Origin: Hippasteria phrygiana
Lineage: Eukaryota > Echinodermata > Asteroidea > Valvatida > Goniasteridae
Assembly: GCA_037893225.1 (NCBI GenBank)
Contig: JAZGUH010000360.1
Span: 806,001-870,000 of the forward strand
Direction of reading: 5' to 3'
Length of the DNA stretch: 64,000 bases
The notes under the pieces were generated by a model. It saw only the letters and a list, made by a program, of their open reading frames with translations, had not been told where the DNA came from and did no database searches. Within the stretch, counting starts at the first letter, position 1. Every line of letters begins with the position of its first letter. Of the stretch, positions 11,261-24,249 are shown one piece after another. Both the position numbers and the translations under genes were made by a program.

Positions 11261-14200
11261 TATATTTCATGCAATTATGAATGAGTAAAGCAAGTCATAC
11301 CCTAGGGAATTTGACAGGCATGGAGCAATAAATAGAAGGTAATATGCACACACATGTTGGCCGGAAAGAAAATAAACATTGCGAGGTTTGAATTTTCTCC
11401 ACAAGTTTTAACTCTAAGAAGCCGCCGATAATTGCAACATGTAGCGCCAGATCTAAGCTATCCATACATGTCAAAATTACTGAATTTGGTTGATATTTCA
11501 TGCAATTATGAATGAGTAAAGCAAGTCCATACCCCAGGGAATTTGACATGCATGGAGCAATAAATAGAAGGTAATATGCACACAGATGTTGGCCGGAAAG
11601 AAAATAAACATTGCGAGGTTTGAATTTTCTCCACAAGTGTTAACTCTAAGAAGCCGCCGATAATTGCAACATGTAGCGCCAGATCTAAGCTATCCATACA
11701 TGTCAAAATTACTGAATTTGGTTGATATTTCATGCAATTATGAATGAGTAAAGCAAGTCATACCCTAGGGAATTTGACAGGCATGGAGCAATAAATAGAA
11801 GGTAATATGCACACAGATGTTGGCCGGAAAGAAAATAAACATTGCGAGGTTTGAATTTTCTCCACAAGTTTTAACTCTAAGAAGCCGCCGATGATTGCAA
11901 CATGTAGCGCCAGATCTAAGCTATCCATACATGTCAAAATTACTGTATTTGGTTTATATTTCATGCAATTATGAATGAGTAAAGCAAGTCATACCCTAGG
12001 GAATTTGACAGGCATGGAGCAATAAATAGAAGGTAATATGCACATACATGTTGGCCGGAAAGAAAATAAACATTGCGAGGTTTGAATTTTCTCCACAAGT
12101 GTTAACTCTAAGAAGCCGCCGATAATTGCAACATGTAGCGCCAGATCTAAGCTATCCATACATGTCAAAATTACTGAATTTGGTTGATATTTCATGCAAT
12201 TATGAATGAGTAAAGCAAGTCATACCCCAGGGAATTTGACATGCATGGAGCAATAAATAGAAGGTAATATGCACACACATGTTGGCCGGAAAGAAAATAA
12301 ACATTGCGAGGTTTGAATTTTCTCCACAAGTTTTAACTCTAGGAAGCCGCCGATGATTGCAACATGTAGCGCCAGATCTAAGCTATCCATACATGTCAAA
12401 ATTACTGTATTTGGTTTATATTTCATGCAATTATGAATGAGTAAAGCAAGTCATACCCTAGGGAATTTGACAGGCATGGAGCAATAAATAGAAGGTAATA
12501 TGCACACAGATGTTGGCCGGAAAGAAAATAAACATTGCGAGGTTTGAATTTTCTCCACAAGTGTTAACTCTAAGAAGCCGCCGATAATTGCAACATGTAG
12601 CGCCAGATCTAAGCTATCCATACATGTCAAAATTACTGAATTTGGTTGATATTTCATGCAATTATGAATGAGTAAAGCAAGTCCATACCCCAGGGAATTT
12701 GACATGCATGGAGCAATAAATAGAAGGTAATATGCACACAGATGTTGGCCGGAAAGAAAATAAACATTGCGAGGTTTGAATTTTCTCCACAAGTTTTAAC
12801 TCTAGGAAGCCGCCGATGATTGCAACATGTAGCGCCAGATCTAAGCTATCCATACATGTCAAAATTACTGTATTTGGTTGATATTTAATGCAATTATGAA
12901 TGAGTAGAGCAAGTCATACCCCAGGGAATTTGACAGGCATGGAGCAATAAATAGAAGGTAATATGCACACAGATGTTGGCCGGAAAGAAAATAAACATTG
13001 CGAGGTTTGAATTTCCTCCACAAGTGTTAACTCTAAGAAGCCGCCGATAATTGCAACATGTAGCGCCAGATCTAAGCTATCCATACATGTCAAAATTACT
13101 GAATTTGGTTGATATTTCATGCAATTATGAATGAGTAAAGCAAGTCCATACCCTAGGGAATTTGACATGCATGGAGCAATAAATAGACGGTAACATGTAC
13201 ACAGATGTTGGCCGGAAAGAAAATAAACATTGCGAGGTTTGAATTTTCTCCACAAGTTTTAACTCTAAGAAGCCGCCGGTGATTGCAACATGTAGCGCCA
13301 GATCTAAGCTATCCATACATGTCAAAATTACTGTATTTGGTTTATATTTCATGCAATTATGAATGAGTAAAGCAAGTCATACCCTAGGGAATTTGACAGA
13401 CATGGAGCAATAAATAGAAGGTAATATGCACACACATGTTGGCCGGAAAGAAAATAAACATTGCGAGGTTTGAATTTTCTCCACAAGTTTTAACTCTAGG
13501 AAGCCGCCGATGATTGCAACATGTAGCGCCAGATCTAAGCTATCCATACATGTCAAAATTACTGTATTTGGTTGATATTTAATGCAATTATGAATGAGTA
13601 GAGCAAGTCATACCCCAGGGAATTTGACAGGCATGGAGCAATAAATAGAAGGTAATATGCACACAGATGTTGGCCGGAAAGAAAATAAACATTGCGAGGT
13701 TTGAATTTTCTCCACAAGTGTTAACTCTAAGAAGCCGCCGATAATTGCAACATGTAGCGCCAGATCTAAGCTATCCATACATGTCAAAATTACTGAATTT
13801 GGTTGATATTTCATGCAATTATGAATGAGTAAAGCAAGTCCATACCCGAGGGAATTTGACATGCATGGAGCAATAAATAGACGGTGACATGTACACAGAT
13901 GTTGGCCGGAAAGAAAATAAACATTGCGAGGTTTGAATTTTCTCCACAAGTTTTAACTCTAAGAAGCCGCCGGTGATTGCAACATGTAGCGCCAGATCTA
14001 AGCTATCCATACATGTCAAAATTACTGTATTTGGTTTATATTTCATGCAATTATGAATGAGTAAAGCAAGTCATACCCTAGGGAATTTGACAGGCATGGA
14101 GCAATAAATAGAAGGTAATATGCACACAGATGTTGGCCGGAAAGAAAATAAACATTGCGAGGTTTGAATTTTCTCCACAAGTTTTAACTCTAAGAAGCCG

Positions 14201-17200
14201 CCGATAATTGCAACATGTAGCGCCAGATCTAAGCTATCCATACATGTCAAAATTACTGAATTTGGTTGATATTTCATGCAATTATGAATGAGTAAAGCAA
14301 GTCCATACCCCAGGGAATTTGACATGCATGGAGCAATAAATAGAAGGTAATATGCACACAGATGTTGGCCGGAAAGAAAATAGACATTGCGAGGTTTGGA
14401 TTTTCTCCACAAGTGTTAACTCTAAGAAGCCGCCGATAATTGCAACATGTAGCGCCAGATCTAAGCTATCCATACATGTCAAAATTACTGAATTTGGTTG
14501 ATATTTCATGCAATTATGAATGAGTAAAGCAAGTCATACCCTAGGGAATTCGACAGGCATGGAGCAATAAATAGAAGGTAATATGCACACAGATGTTGGC
14601 CGGAAAGAAAATAAACATTGCGAGGTTTGAATTTTCTCCACAAGTTTTAACTCTAAGAAGCCGCCGATAATTGCAACATGTAGCGCCAGATCTAAGCTAT
14701 CCATACATGTCAAAATTACTGAATTTGGTTGATATTTCATGCAATTATGAATGAGTAAAGCAAGTCATACCCTAGGGAATTTGACAGGCATGGAGCAATA
14801 AATAGAAGGTAATATGCACACAGATGTTGGCCGGAAAGAAAATAAACATTGCGAGGTTTGAATTTTCTCCACAAGTGTTAACTCTAAGAAGCCGCCGATA
14901 ATTGCAACATGTAGCGCCAGATCTAAGCTATCCATACATGTCAAAATTACTGAATTTGGTTGATATTTCATGCAATTATGAATGAGTAAAGCAAGTCATA
15001 CCCTAGGGAATTTGACAGGCATGGAGCAATAAATAGAAGGTAATATGCACACAGATGTTGGCCGGAAAGAAAATAAACATTGCGAGGTTTGAATTTTCTC
15101 CACAAGTGTTAACTCTAAGAAGCCGCCGATAATTGCAACATGTAGCGCCAGATCTAAGCTATCCATACATGTCAAAATTACTGAATTTGGTTGATATTTC
15201 ATGCAATTATGAATGAGTAAAGCAAGTCATACCCCAGGGAATTTGACATGCATGGAGCAATAAATAGAAGGTAATATGCACACAGATGTTGGCCGGAAAG
15301 AAAATAAACATTGCGAGGTTTGAATTTTCTCCACAAGTTTTAACTCTAGGAAGCCGCCGATGATTGCAACATGTAGCGCCAGATCTAAGCTATCCATACA
15401 TGTCAAAATTACTGTATTTGGTTTATATTTCATGCAATTATGAATGAGTAAAGCAAGTCATACCCTAGGGAATTTGACAGACATGGAGCAATAAATAGAA
15501 GGTAATATGCACACAGGTGTTGGCCGGAAAGAAAATAAACATTGCGAGGTTTGAATTTTCTCCACAAGTGTTAACTCTAAGAAGCCGCCGATAATTGCAA
15601 CATGTAGCGCCAGATCTAAGCTATCCATACATGTCAAAATTACTGAATTTGGTTGATATTTCATGCAATTATGAATGAGTAAAGCAAGTCCATACCCCAG
15701 GGAATTTGACATGCATGGAGCAATAAATAGACGGTAACATGTACACAGATGTTGGCCGGAAAGAAAATAAACATTGCGAGGTTTGAATTTTCTCCACAAG
15801 TTTTAACTCTAGGAAGCCGCCGATGATTGCAACATGTAGCGCCAGATCTAAGCTATCCATACATGTCAAAATTACTGTATTTGGTTGATATTTAATGCAA
15901 TTATGAATGAGTAGAGCAAGTCATACCCCAGGGAATTTGACAGGCATGGAGCAATAAATAGAAGGTAATATGCACACAGATGTTGGCCGGAAAGAAAATA
16001 AACATTGCGAGGTTTGAATTTCCTCCACAAGTGTTAACTCTAAGAAGCCGCCGATAATTGCAACATGTAGCGCCAGATCTAAGCTATCCATACATGTCAA
16101 AATTACTGAATTTGGTTGATATTTCATGCAATTATGAATGAGTAAAGCAAGTCCATACCCGAGGGAATTTGACATGCATGGAGCAATAAATAGACGGTAA
16201 CATGTACACAGATGTTGGCCGGAAAGAAAATAAACATTGCGAGGTTTGAATTTTCTCCACAAGTTTTAACTCTAAGAAGCCGCAGGTGATTGCAACATGT
16301 AGCGCCAGATCTAAGCTATCCATACATGTCAAAATTACTGTATTTGGTTTATATTTCATGCAATTATGAATGAGTAAAGCAAGTCATACCCTAGGGAATT
16401 TGACAGACATGGAGCAATAAATAGAAGGTAATATGCACACAGATGTTGGCCGGAAAGAAAATAAACATTGCGAGGTTTGAATTTTCTCCACAAGTTTTAA
16501 CTCTAGGAAGCCGCCGATGATTGCAACATGTAGCGCCAGATCTAAGCTATCCATACATGTCAAAATTACTGTATTTGGTTGATATTTAATGCAATTATGA
16601 ATGAGTAGAGCAAGTCATACCCCAGGGAATTTGACAGGCATGGAGCAATAAATAGAAGGTAATATGCACACAGATGTTGGCCGGAAAGAAAATAAACATT
16701 GCGAGGTTTGAATTTCCTCCACAAGTGTTAACTCTAAGAAGCCGCCGATAATTGCAACATGTAGCGCCAGATCTAAGCTATCCATACATGTCAAAATTAC
16801 TGAATTTGGTTGATATTTCATGCAATTATGAATGAGTAAAGCAAGTCCATACCCCAGGGAATTTGACATGCATGGTGCAATAAATAGAAGGTAATATGCA
16901 CACAGATGTTGGCCGGAAAGAAAATAAACATTGCGAGGTTTGAATTTTCTCCACAAGTGTTAACTCTAAGAAGCCGCCGATAATTGCAACATGTAGCGCC
17001 AGATCTAAGCTATCCATACATGTCAAAATTACTGAATTTGGTTGATATTTCATGCAATTATGAATGAGTAAAGCAAGTCCATACCCCAGGGAATTTGACA
17101 TGCATGGTGCAATAAATAGAAGGTAATATGCACACAGATGTTGGCCGGAAAGAAAATAAACATTGCGAGGTTTGAATTTTCTCCACAAGTGTTAACTCTA

Positions 17201-17969
17201 AGAAGCCGCCGATAATTGCAACATGTAGCGCCAGATCTAAGCTATCCATACATGTCAAAATTACTGAATTTGGTTGATATTTCATGCAATTATGAATGAG
17301 TAAAGCAAGTCATACCCCAGGGAATTTGACATGCATGGAGCAATAAATAGAAGGTAATATGCACACAGATGTTGGCCGGAAAGAAAATAAACATTGCGAG
17401 GTTTGAATTTTCTCCACAAGTTTTAACTCTAGGAAGCCGCCGATGATTGCAACATGTAGCGCCAGATCTAAGCTATCCATACATGTCAAAATTACTGTAT
17501 TTGGTTTATATTTCATGCAATTATGAATGAGTAAAGCAAGTCATACCCTAGGGAATTTGACAGACATGGAGCAATAAATAGAAGGTAATATGCACACAGG
17601 TGTTGGCCGGAAAGAAAATAAACATTGCGAGGTTTGAATTTTCTCCACAAGTGTTAACTCTAAGAAGCCGCCGATAATTGCAACATGTAGCGCCAGATCT
17701 AAGCTATCCATACATGTCAAAATTACTGAATTTGGTTGATATTTCATGCAATTATGAATGAGTAAAGCAAGTCCATACCCCAGGGAATTTGACATGCATG
17801 GAGCAATAAATAGACGGTAACATGTACACAGATGTTGGCCGGAAAGAAAATAAACATTGCGAGGTTTGAATTTTCTCCACAAGTTTTAACTCTAGGAAGC
17901 CGCCGATGATTGCAACATGTAGCGCCAGATCTAAGCTATCCATACATGTCAAAATTACTGTATTTGGTT
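11198..17969. repeat. 29-monomer block, copy 2 (6709 bp plus 63 bp)
   Basis: Repeats copy 1 at offset 6709: a11294, b0 11525, i11757, j11988, k12219, d12450, b0/f 12681, g12913, h13144, f13376, g13607, h13838, d/a 14070, b14301, c14533, d14764, d14995, k15226, m15457, h/f 15688, g15920, h16151, f16383, g16614, bT16845, bT17077, k17309, m17540, h/f 17771. The only difference I noticed is G at 13886 ('gacggtgacatg') against A at 7177. The match ends at 11261/17970, where base 199 is T in one copy and G in the other. I compared diagnostic sites and reading frames, not every base. Confidence 0.9.
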
Positions 17970-18937
17970 GATATTTAATGCAATTATGAATGAGTAGAGC
18001 AAGTCATACCCCAGGGAATTTGACAGGCATGGAGCAATAAATAGAAGGTAATATGCACACAGATGTTGGCCGGAAAGAAAATAAACATTGCGAGGTTTGA
18101 ATTTCCTCCACAAGTGTTAACTCTAAGAAGCCGCCGATAATTGCAACATGTAGCGCCAGATCTAAGCTATCCATACATGTCAAAATTACTGAATTTGGTT
18201 GATATTTCATGCAATTATGAATGAGTAAAGCAAGTCCATACCCGAGGGAATTTGACATGCATGGAGCAATAAATAGACGGTAACATGTACACAGATGTTG
18301 GCCGGAAAGAAAATAAACATTGCGAGGTTTGAATTTTCTCCACAAGTTTTAACTCTAAGAAGCCGCAGGTGATTGCAACATGTAGCGCCAGATCTAAGCT
18401 ATCCATACATGTCAAAATTACTGTATTTGGTTTATATTTCATGCAATTATGAATGAGTAAAGCAAGTCATACCCTAGGGAATTTGACAGACATGGAGCAA
18501 TAAATAGAAGGTAATATGCACACAGATGTTGGCCGGAAAGAAAATAAACATTGCGAGGTTTGAATTTTCTCCACAAGTTTTAACTCTAGGAAGCCGCCGA
18601 TGATTGCAACATGTAGCGCCAGATCTAAGCTATCCATACATGTCAAAATTACTGTATTTGGTTGATATTTAATGCAATTATGAATGAGTAGAGCAAGTCA
18701 TACCCCAGGGAATTTGACAGGCATGGAGCAATAAATAGAAGGTAATATGCACACAGATGTTGGCCGGAAAGAAAATAAACATTGCGAGGTTTGAATTTCC
18801 TCCACAAGTGTTAACTCTAAGAAGCCGCCGATAATTGCAACATGTAGCGCCAGATCTAAGCTATCCATACATGTCAAAATTACTGAATTTGGTTGATATT
18901 TCATGCAATTATGAATGAGTAAAGCAAGTCCATACCC
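15026..18937. repeat. 9-monomer tandem duplication at right end of copy 2 (offset 2083)
   Basis: 15026-16854 matches 17109-18937: k, m, h/f, g, h, f, g start at 15226, 15457, 15688, 15920, 16151, 16383, 16614 and again at 17309, 17540, 17771, 18003, 18234, 18466, 18697. The rare 'ccgcaggtga' change in type h links 9575, 16284 and 18367. It appears three times because the 6709 bp and 2083 bp offsets combine. The match ends at 16855/18938, where base 10 is C against G. Confidence 0.85.
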
Positions 18938-21900
18938 GAGGGAATTTGACATGCATGGAGCAATAAATAGACGGTAACATGTACACAGATGTTGGCCGGA
19001 AAGAAAATAAACATTGCGAGGTTTGAATTTTCTCCACAAGTTTTAACTCTAAGAAGCCGCCGGTGATTGCAACATGTAGCGCCAGATCTAAGCTATCCAT
19101 ACATGTCAAAATTACTGTATTTGGTTTATATTTCATGCAATTATGAATGAGTAAAGCAAGTCATACCCTAGGGAATTTGACAGGCATGGAGCAATAAATA
19201 GAAGGTAATATGCACACACATGTTGGCCGGAAAGAAAATAAACATTGCGAGGTTTGAATTTTCTCCACAAGTTTTAACTCTAAGAAGCCGCCGATAATTG
19301 CAACATGTAGCGCCAGATCTAAGCTATCCATACATGTCAAAATTACTGAATTTGGTTGATATTTCATGCAATTATGAATGAGTAAAGCAAGTCCATACCC
19401 CAGGGAATTTGACATGCATGGAGCAATAAATAGAAGGTAATATGCACACAGATGTTGGCCGGAAAGAAAATAGACATTGCGAGGTTTGGATTTTCTCCAC
19501 AAGTGTTAACTCTAAGAAGCCGCCGATAATTGCAACATGTAGCGCCAGATCTAAGCTATCCATACATGTCAAAATTACTGAATTTGGTTGATATTTCATG
19601 CAATTATGAATGAGTAAAGCAAGTCATACCCTAGGGAATTTGACAGGCATGGAGCAATAAATAGAAGGTAATATGCACACAGATGTTGGCCGGAAAGAAA
19701 ATAAACATTGCGAGGTTTGAATTTTCTCCACAAGTTTTAACTCTAAGAAGCCGCCGATGATTGCAACATGTAGCGCCAGATCTAAGCTATCCATACATGT
19801 CAAAATTACTGTATTTGGTTTATATTTCATGCAATTATGAATGAGTAAAGCAAGTCATACCCTAGGGAATTTGACAGGCATGGAGCAATAAATAGAAGGT
19901 AATATGCACACACATGTTGGCCGGAAAGAAAATAAACATTGCGAGGTTTGAATTTTCTCCACAAGTTTTAACTCTAGGAAGCCGCCGATGATTGCAACAT
20001 GTAGCGCCAGATCTAAGCTATCCATACATGTCAAAATTACTGAATTTGGTTGATATTTCATGCAATTATGAATGAGTAAAGCAAGTCCATACCCGAGGGA
20101 ATTTGACATGCATGGAGCAATAAATAGACGGTAACATGTACACAGATGTTGGCCGGAAAGAAAATAAACATTGCGAGGTTTGAATTTTCTCCACAAGTTT
20201 TAACTCTAAGAAGCCGCCGGTGATTGCAACATGTAGCGCCAGATCTAAGCTATCCATACATGTCAAAATTACTGTATTTGGTTTATATTTCATGCAATTA
20301 TGAATGAGTAAAGCAAGTCATACCCTAGGGAATTTGACAGGCATGGAGCAATAAATAGAAGGTAATATGCACACACATGTTGGCCGGAAAGAAAATAAAC
20401 ATTGCGAGGTTTGAATTTTCTCCACAAGTTTTAACTCTAAGAAGCCGCCGATAATTGCAACATGTAGCGCCAGATCTAAGCTATCCATACATGTCAAAAT
20501 GACTGAATTTGGTTGATATTTCATGCAATTATGAATGAGTAAAGCAAGTCCATACCCCAGGGAATTTGACATGCATGGAGCAATAAATAGAAGGTAATAT
20601 GCACACAGATGTTGGCCGGAAAGAAAATAGACATTGCGAGGTTTGGATTTTCTCCACAAGTGTTAACTCTAAGAAGCCGCCGATAATTGCAACATGTAGC
20701 GCCAGATCTAAGCTATCCATACATGTCAAAATTACTGAATTTGGTTGATATTTCATGCAATTATGAATGAGTAAAGCAAGTCATACCCTAGGGAATTTGA
20801 CAGGCATGGAGCAATAAATAGAAGGTAATATGCACACAGATGTTGGCCGGAAAGAAAATAAACATTGCGAGGTTTGAATTTTCTCCACAAGTTTTAACTC
20901 TAAGAAGCCGCCGATGATTGCAACATGTAGCGCCAGATCTAAGCTATCCATACATGTCAAAATTACTGAATTTGGTTGATATTTCATGCAATTATGAATG
21001 AGTAAAGCAAGTCCATACCCCAGGGAATTTGACATGCATGGAGCAATAAATAGAAGGTAATATGCACACAGATGTTGGCCGGAAAGAAAATAGACATTGC
21101 GAGGTTTGGATTTTCTCCACAAGTGTTAACTCTAAGAAGCCGCCGATAATTGCAACATGTAGCGCCAGATCTAAGCTATCCATACATGTCAAAATTACTG
21201 AATTTGGTTGATATTTCATGCAATTATGAATGAGTAAAGCAAGTCATACCCTAGGGAATTTGACAGGCATGGAGCAATAAATAGAAGGTAATATGCACAC
21301 AGATGTTGGCCGGAAAGAAAATAAACATTGCGAGGTTTGAATTTTCTCCACAAGTTTTAACTCTAAGAAGCCGCCGATGATTGCAACATGTAGCGCCAGA
21401 TCTAAGCTATCCATACATGTCAAAATTACTGTATTTGGTTTATATTTCATGCAATTATGAATGAGTAAAGCAAGTCATACCCTAGGGAATTTGACAGGCA
21501 TGGAGCAATAAATAGAAGGTAATATGCACACACATGTTGGCCGGAAAGAAAATAAACATTGCGAGGTTTGAATTTTCTCCACAAGTTTTAACTCTAGGAA
21601 GCCGCCGATGATTGCAACATGTAGCGCCAGATCTAAGCTATCCATACATGTCAAAATTACTGAATTTGGTTGATATTTCATGCAATTATGAATGAGTAAA
21701 GCAAGTCCATACCCGAGGGAATTTGACATGCATGGAGCAATAAATAGACGGTAACATGTACACAGATGTTGGCCGGAAAGAAAATAAACATTGCGAGGTT
21801 TGAATTTTCTCCACAAGTTTTAACTCTAAGAAGCCGCCGGTGATTGCAACATGTAGCGCCAGATCTAAGCTATCCATACATGTCAAAATTACTGTATTTG

Positions 21901-24249
21901 GTTTATATTTCATGCAATTATGAATGAGTAAAGCAAGTCATACCCTAGGGAATTTGACAGGCATGGAGCAATAAATAGAAGGTAATATGCACACACATGT
22001 TGGCCGGAAAGAAAATAAACATTGCGAGGTTTGAATTTTCTCCACAAGTTTTAACTCTAAGAAGCCGCCGATAATTGCAACATGTAGCGCCAGATCTAAG
22101 CTATCCATACATGTCAAAATGACTGAATTTGGTTGATATTTCATACAATTATGAATGAGTAAAGCAAGTCCATACCCCAGGGAATTTGACATGCATGGAG
22201 CAATAAATAGAAGGTAATATGCACACAGATGTTGGCCGGAAAGAAAATAGACATTGCGAGGTTTGGATTTTCTCCACAAGTGTTAACTCTAAGAAGCCGC
22301 CGATAATTGCAACATGTAGCGCCAGATCTAAGCTATCCATACATGTCAAAATTACTGAATTTGGTTGATATTTCATGCAATTATGAATGAGTAAAGCAAG
22401 TCATACCCTAGGGAATTTGACAGGCATGGAGCAATAAATAGAAGGTAATATGCACACAGATGTTGGCCGGAAAGAAAATAAACATTGCGAGGTTTGAATT
22501 TTCTCCACAAGTTTTAACTCTAAGAAGCCGCCGATGATTGCAACATGTAGCGCCAGATCTAAGCTATCCATACATGTCAAAATTACTGTATTTGGTTTAT
22601 ATTTCATGCAATTATGAATGAGTAAAGCAAGTCATACCCTAGGGAATTTGACAGGCATGGAGCAATAAATAGAAGGTAATATGCACACACATGTTGGCCG
22701 GAAAGAAAATAAACATTGCGAGGTTTGAATTTTCTCCACAAGTTTTAACTCTAAGAAGCCGCCGATAATTGCAACATGTAGCGCCAGATCTAAGCTATCC
22801 ATACATGTCAAAATTACTGAATTTGGTTGATATTTCATGCAATTATGAATGAGTAAAGCAAGTCATACCCGAGGGAATTTGACAGGCATGGAGCAATAAA
22901 TAGAAGGGAATATGCACACACATGTTGGCCGGAAAGAAAATAAACATTGCGAGGTTTGAATTTTCTCCACAAGTTTTAACTCTAAGAAGCCGCCGATAAT
23001 TGCAACATGTAGCGCCAGATCTAAGCTATCCATACATGTCAAAATTACTGAATTTGGTTGATATTTCATGCAATTATGAATGAGTAAAGCAAGTCCATAC
23101 CCCAGGGAATTTGACATGCATGGAGCAATAAATAGAAGGTAATATGCACACAGATGTTGGCCGGAAAGAAAATAGACATTGCGAGGTTTGGATTTTCTCC
23201 ACAAGTGTTAACTCTAAGAAGCCGCCGATAATTGCAACATGTAGCGCCAGATCTAAGCTATCCATACATGTCAAAATTACTGAATTTGGTTGATATTTCA
23301 TGCAATTATGAATGAGTAAAGCAAGTCATACCCTAGGGAATTTGACAGGCATGGAGCAATAAATAGAAGGTAATATGCACACAGATGTTGGCCGGAAAGA
23401 AAATAAACATTGCGAGGTTTGAATTTTCTCCACAAGTTTTAACTCTAAGAAGCCGCCGATGATTGCAACATGTAGCGCCAGATCTAAGCTATCCATACAT
23501 GTCAAAATTACTGTATTTGGTTTATATTTCATGCAATTATGAATGAGTAAAGCAAGTCATACCCTAGGGAATTTGACAGGCATGGAGCAATAAATAGAAG
23601 GTAATATGCACACACATGTTGGCCGGAAAGAAAATAAACATTGCGAGGTTTGAATTTTCTCCACAAGTTTTAACTCTAGGAAGCCGCCGATGATTGCAAC
23701 ATGTAGCGCCAGATCTAAGCTATCCATACATGTCAAAATTACTGTATTTGGTTGATATTTAATGCAATTATGAATGAGTAGAGCAAGTCATACCCCAGGG
23801 AATTTGACAGGCATGGAGCAATAAATAGAAGGTAATATGCACACAGATGTTGGCCGGAAAGAAAATAAACATTGCGAGGTTTGAATTTCCTCCACAAGTG
23901 TTAACTCTAAGAAGCCGCCGATAATTGCAACATGTAGCGCCAGATCTAAGCTATCCATACATGTCAAAATTACTGAATTTGGTTGATATTTCATGCAATT
24001 ATGAATGAGTAAAGCAAGTCCATACCCTAGGGAATTTGACATGCATGGAGCAATAAATAGACGGTAACATGTACACAGATGTTGGCCGGAAAGAAAATAA
24101 ACATTGCGAGGTTTGAATTTTCTCCACAAGTTTTAACTCTAAGAAGCCGCCGATGATTGCAACATGTAGCGCCAGATCTAAGCTATCCATACATGTCAAA
24201 ATTACTGTATTTGGTTTATATTTCATGCAATTATGAATGAGTAAAGCAA
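18003..24249. repeat. Monomer map, 18-24 kb sector
   Basis: Order: g18003 h18234 f18466 g18697 h18928 a19160 b19391 i19623, mosaic 19854 (60C, 124G, 137G but 190A), h20085 a20317 b20548, mosaic 20780 (137G with 190A), b21011 i21243, mosaic 21474, h21705 a21937 b22168 i22400 a22631, a-like 22862 (10G and 'gaagggaat'), b23093 i23325 f23556 g23787, h/i 24018. The core a-b-i with h upstream replaces the full 8-mer here. No non-satellite sequence is present. Confidence 0.87.
19297..22588. repeat. 7-monomer tandem duplication (offset 1620)
   Basis: 19297-20968 matches 20917-22588. Seven monomers with three C insertions give 1620 bp. A shared derived base supports common origin: 'caaaatgactg' at 20501 and 22121, where nearly all other copies read 'caaaattactg'. 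The second copy has a later private change at 22145 ('tcatacaatt'). The breakpoints fall at base 137 and base 190 of the bordering monomers. Confidence 0.88.

Noticed and set aside
4489..17969. Treating the 6.7 kb duplication as proven biology
   Set aside because: Near-identical tandem blocks in satellites can arise from assembly. Without read support I report it as a sequence observation only.
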